Source: Anaerolineales bacterium UBA6131 (lineage in GTDB: Bacteria > Chloroflexota > Anaerolineae > UBA2200). Taken from it: a stretch of 9,566 bases of DNA. Below the pieces are notes generated by a model. It was not told where the DNA came from and made no database searches. It saw nothing but the letters and a program-made list of their open reading frames with translations. The position numbers were made by a program, and so were the translations under genes. The first letter of the stretch is position 1. Every line of letters starts with the position of its first letter. The stretch is from positions 1-9,566 of the forward strand of contig DIVN01000072.1 of NCBI GenBank assembly GCA_002435875.1, written 5' to 3'. This document shows, piece by piece, positions 6,954 through 9,566 of this stretch.

Positions 6954-9566
6954 TTAGAAGGCGTCGCGCAGCCGGGACCAACGATTCCACGAAACGCCGA
7001 AAGTGCCGGATGCACTCTGGGTGGTCGGCAATCGCACATAGCCTCGGCTCAAAAGGGGAAGGAACAACCGCGAGGGAGCGCCTGGTGTCTCCGTCACAGT
7101 GGGCGTCACCGTTGCTGTGGATGATGCGGTCGGAGAGGGTTCGGTGGTCGAGCTCGGTGTGACGGTCACTGTTGGCGTGGCGGTCTTGGTTGCTGTTGCT
7201 GTCGCAGTGGGGGTTGGCGTCGGCGGCTCGATATGAAAGGTCAGCATCAACTTCGGACGCAGGCTGGCATTGACGACAGCTTGTGAGGAGTACAGCACCC
7301 ACTGCTGGTTGGGCATATCTGGCATGGCCTGCAACAGAATCCCATGGTTGTTGTCTGGCTGGGCCACCCACCGCCTCACCAAGTCAAGAAGCTCTGGACT
7401 CTCCCAGGTGCGCCACTGACCCTTGTCTCTCAAGGTGTTAAGCGCTACTGGCACGGAAGCGCGATCGCCCGGCCCAATTGCGCCAGGAACCGCCCATTCT
7501 TCGCCGGCAGAAGCGACGTTCCAGGTAGCCCCATCGTCCGCCCAGGGCCGCAGCAGTTCGAACGCGCCAACCGTAGTGTTCAGGGGACTTGACCAGGCAT
7601 CATAGGCATAGATCGACAAACGCGCCTCAGTGATCACGGCGTTAGCAGGCACATGCTGGCTAAGGTCAAAGCGCAACAGTACCTTCCGTCGAGTGTCCGA
7701 ATGCAGCTTCAGCTCCAGCGCCTGCCCATAGGTCACGCCCACTCTGGCCTCGCGATCCAGATACGTGTCTTGCACGCCTTGATAGCTAGGGTCTGGTTGC
7801 ACGAGACGCTGGAATGTCAATGAGTACGGCGTGCCCGCCGGCAAAGGCGTCCGCGTCGCGGTTGAGGTGGGGCCCAGGGTGCCCGTAGCCGTCGGTGAGA
7901 TGGTGGGAGACGGGGTCGCCGTAGCGCTTGGTGTGGAGGTTGGCGAAACGGTGGGTGTCGGACTGATCGTTGGAGTCAGTGTCTGAGTTGGCGTCGGTGT
8001 AACTGTCGGACTATTCGTCGGCGTGGGGCTGATTGTCGGGGTAGGCGAAATCGTCGGAGACAAGGTAACAGTCGGCGACAACGTATTGGTGGGCGTACTT
8101 GTGACGGTTGGGGACAACGTGGGCGTCGGCGACTGTATTGGGGTTGGGGTAACGGTGGGCGTGCGCGTCGGCGTCCCCGTTGCTGTTGCCGTGCGCGTCT
8201 GGGTGTTGGTAGACGTTGCAGTCGGCGTGCGTGTGGCGGTGGGTGAGTTTGTTGCCGTAGCAGATGGCGTCGCTGTGCGCGTATGCGTGGGAGTGGCCGT
8301 TGGCGTCAGGTTGGGCAGCTGTACGACCAGCTCAAGCTTGGGCCTGACCCGATGCATGCGCAGCAGTCCGTCCTCAGTCTGGTCTGAGCTGTACAATATC
8401 CAGCGTCCAGACCCAGTACCCGGCCCCTGCATCACGACTCCATAGTTACTGCTGGGGTTTGCGACCCACCTCTGGGCAAGGGCAGTCACGTCCCACGTGT
8501 AGGCGGTACGATCGTTCTTTACGACGACCACACTCGCTGGGGTGTTGTCTCGATCTCCAGGCCCCCCGCATCCAGGCACTTCCCAAGATACACCTGAGGA
8601 CCCATTAGCCCAGGTTGCCTCTCCAATTGACCAGGGCCGGTTGATGCCATAGCAACTTACGGCCATGTCGCCGACGCCGTCATGGATAGACGTCTGAAGG
8701 GTGAGGGTCGCCGAAATGACTTGGGCATTCGTGGGCAACGGCGCAAGGTCGAATTTCAGAAGGGCCTTTTGAGTCCCATCTGCAGCGATCTCCAGGGTCT
8801 TGGCCCCGGGTCGGGCAGCCCCAACGCCAATCCAGGTGTCGACATCCTGGGTATACCCCGTCCAACCACGCTGGAAAAAGATCGTTGTGGGCGCATCAGG
8901 AAGGAAGCGAGCCGTGTAGTTCGCAAAGTTCAGCCCAAAGTCAGTCAGTTGCCCTTTGTCGTCGATCAGGTTGCCGTTGAAGGCTGTGTCGTTCAAGCTG
9001 TACCAGGCCCAGCGCTGTGCCAGCCGATAGTCATCGGCTGGCATGCCAATCTGCGGATCCTTGGTATTCATCATGAACTCGAAGGTATCGTACATGAACT
9101 GCATGACCGATTCGTTGAGGATGTAAACCTGACCACCCTCGCGGCGAAAGGCCAGCACGCCCATTTCGGTGACGACCAGGGGTTTGTCCTGATAGCCGCG
9201 GTCTTTCATCCACTGCCGGAAAGCAATCAGGAGGCGGGCGAACTCATCAGCGCGCAGCTGGTCCTCCTGATTGTAGCTTAGTCCTTTGCTGCACCATTGT
9301 TCCTGCGGAACGTAGGCACCGCTACAGCGCGGCACTTCAGGTGCGCAAGGGTTAGGGTCTGTGTCACGACACGGGCCAGGACACTCTGACAAGAGCAGGT
9401 CATGAACATTCCAGACATCGATCGGCATCGGTTGACCGTAACGGGTCTGGTATGCGGTAAGCACCTTGTCCAGCCACCTCAGGCGTATCTCCGAGGGCAA
9501 AACCACCCCTCCAATTCCCACCTGGGCACACGGATCACGCGTCTTGATAAATGTGTACATCTTGTG
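6954..9566 (-). CDS. Secreted glycoside-hydrolase-like protein with two DNRLRE-type domains and Thr/Pro linkers (5' end outside window)
   Basis: The visible 870 codons lack the N-terminus; residue numbers here count from the Met at 9560. Residues 1-220 are the C-terminal part of a TIM-barrel hydrolase paralogous to the gene at 3383-4633: MPIDVWNVH (45-53), the probable nucleophile E132 in LVVTEMGVL, and QRWAWYSLND (182-191). The acid/base Asn-Glu is expected upstream of the window. Compared with the paralogue it has an inserted Cys-rich segment (five Cys between 60 and 90). Residues about 228-415 and 583-776 are two DNRLRE-type beta-sandwich domains, each with KxLLxFDL near its start, RPW and (A/G)xTW in the middle, a W-V-A-x-P-x-(S/N)-N-(Y/H)-G segment and WxLYSS near its end. 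These domains often accompany extracellular carbohydrate enzymes and may bind glycan. A 160-residue Thr/Pro linker separates them, and a shorter one leads to RLFLPLLSRG (831-840). A 28-residue tail then follows before TAA, which is unusual. Confidence 0.92.
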   Translation of the reverse strand, partial: HKMYTFIKTRDPCAQVGIGGVVLPSEIRLRWLDKVLTAYQTRYGQPMPIDVWNVHDLLLSECPGPCRDTDPNPCAPEVPRCSGAYVPQEQWCSKGLSYNQEDQLRADEFARLLIAFRQWMKDRGYQDKPLVVTEMGVLAFRREGGQVYILNESVMQFMYDTFEFMMNTKDPQIGMPADDYRLAQRWAWYSLNDTAFNGNLIDDKGQLTDFGLNFANYTARFLPDAPTTIFFQRGWTGYTQDVDTWIGVGAARPGAKTLEIAADGTQKALLKFDLAPLPTNAQVISATLTLQTSIHDGVGDMAVSCYGINRPWSIGEATWANGSSGVSWEVPGCGGPGDRDNTPASVVVVKNDRTAYTWDVTALAQRWVANPSSNYGVVMQGPGTGSGRWILYSSDQTEDGLLRMHRVRPKLELVVQLPNLTPTATPTHTRTATPSATATNSPTATRTPTATSTNTQTRTATATGTPTRTPTVTPTPIQSPTPTLSPTVTSTPTNTLSPTVTLSPTISPTPTISPTPTNSPTVTPTPTQTLTPTISPTPTVSPTSTPSATATPSPTISPTATGTLGPTSTATRTPLPAGTPYSLTFQRLVQPDPSYQGVQDTYLDREARVGVTYGQALELKLHSDTRRKVLLRFDLSQHVPANAVITEARLSIYAYDAWSSPLNTTVGAFELLRPWADDGATWNVASAGEEWAVPGAIGPGDRASVPVALNTLRDKGQWRTWESPELLDLVRRWVAQPDNNHGILLQAMPDMPNQQWVLYSSQAVVNASLRPKLMLTFHIEPPTPTPTATATATKTATPTVTVTPSSTTEPSPTASSTATVTPTVTETPGAPSRLFLPLLSRGYVRLPTTQSASGTFGVSWNRWSRLRDAF
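7041..7070 (-). other. C-terminal motif RLFLPLLSRG, internal by 28 residues
   Basis: The same motif as at the end of the phosphodiesterase, again after a Thr/Pro linker, but here followed by 28 more codons. Eight of the first ten or so residues are identical between the two copies, so they are clearly the same element. Confidence 0.6.
7074..7226 (-). repeat. Thr/Pro-rich linker repeat, C-terminal
   Basis: Encodes about 51 residues of PTPTATATATKTATPT-type sequence between the second DNRLRE-type domain and RLFLPLLSRG. Likely an extended wall-spanning spacer. Confidence 0.9.
7830..8312 (-). repeat. Long Thr/Pro/Ser linker repeat between the two DNRLRE-type domains
   Basis: About 161 residues made of degenerate 6- to 12-base units. 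The N-terminal half is built from TAT/TRT/TNT units; the half from about residue 476 on switches to SPT(I/V)SPTPT units with Ser-Pro-Thr steps. The plus strand is strongly G/T-rich. It contains no independent gene. Confidence 0.9.

Noticed and set aside
6957..7040. Frameshift as the cause of the extra tail
   Set aside because: Neither alternative frame reaches an early stop after the motif, so a single indel does not restore the expected end.
8110..8159. G-quadruplex-like run of G tracts on the plus strand
   Set aside because: Five G tracts of three or four are present, but loops of up to 16 bases make a stable quadruplex doubtful. The G-richness follows from Thr/Pro codons on the other strand.
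8023..8445. Plus-strand open frame of 140 residues rich in VGV/VGD
   Set aside because: It is the antisense of the Thr/Pro linker. Repetitive GT-rich DNA lacks stops in several frames and gives a low-complexity product.
8682..9281. Plus-strand open frame of 199 residues
   Set aside because: It is the antisense shadow of the well-supported hydrolase/DNRLRE gene.

Overview
The window looks like part of a Chloroflexota genome (Anaerolineae/Caldilineae/Ardenticatenia-like). The basis is lineage habit, not a marker gene. Secreted proteins here end in long Thr/Pro linkers followed by a short terminal motif of the type RLFLPLLxRG, a combination I associate with Chloroflexota. The DNA is moderately GC-rich by eye. 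Shine-Dalgarno sequences are AGGAGG-like.

Everything I can support is on the minus strand, so genes read from high to low coordinates. In order of transcription: (1) 9566-6954, a large secreted protein cut by the window edge, with the C-terminal part of a TIM-barrel glycoside-hydrolase-like domain, a DNRLRE-type domain, a 160-residue Thr/Pro linker, a second DNRLRE-type domain, a second Thr/Pro linker and the RLFLPLLSRG motif; (2) 6924-4636, a secreted alkaline-phosphatase-superfamily (type I phosphodiesterase/NPP-like) enzyme fused to a seven-repeat BNR-like beta-propeller, a Thr/Pro linker and a terminal RLFLPLLIRGA; (3) 4633-3383, a membrane-anchored or secreted paralogue of the glycoside-hydrolase-like domain in (1); (4) 3356-1386, a membrane-anchored DUF4012 protein; (5) 1375-833, a small mucin-like Pro/Thr-rich protein with an N-terminal signal and a C-terminal GGPC + hydrophobic helix + basic tail; (6) 666-1, the N-terminal part of a family 2 glycosyltransferase, cut by the other edge.

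Genes 1 to 5 are separated by only 29, 2, 26 and 10 bases, each with a good ribosome binding site, so they very probably form one operon. A 166-base gap that includes two perfect palindromes separates gene 5 from the glycosyltransferase. Four of the six products carry an N-terminal export or anchor segment. The fifth, gene 1, lacks its N-terminus here but has a secreted-type architecture. Only the glycosyltransferase looks cytoplasmic. The simplest reading is a module for making, trimming or displaying a cell-surface or extracellular glycan, with the glycosyltransferase on the inside and the hydrolases, phosphodiesterase and wall-spanning proteins outside. The substrate cannot be read from the sequence.

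The most interesting features are the recurring uncharacterised C-terminal motif, the coexistence of a second and different C-terminal signal in the same operon, the phosphodiesterase-propeller fusion, and the two paralogous hydrolase-like domains placed either side of it. No RNA genes, mobile elements, CRISPR arrays or convincing terminators were seen.
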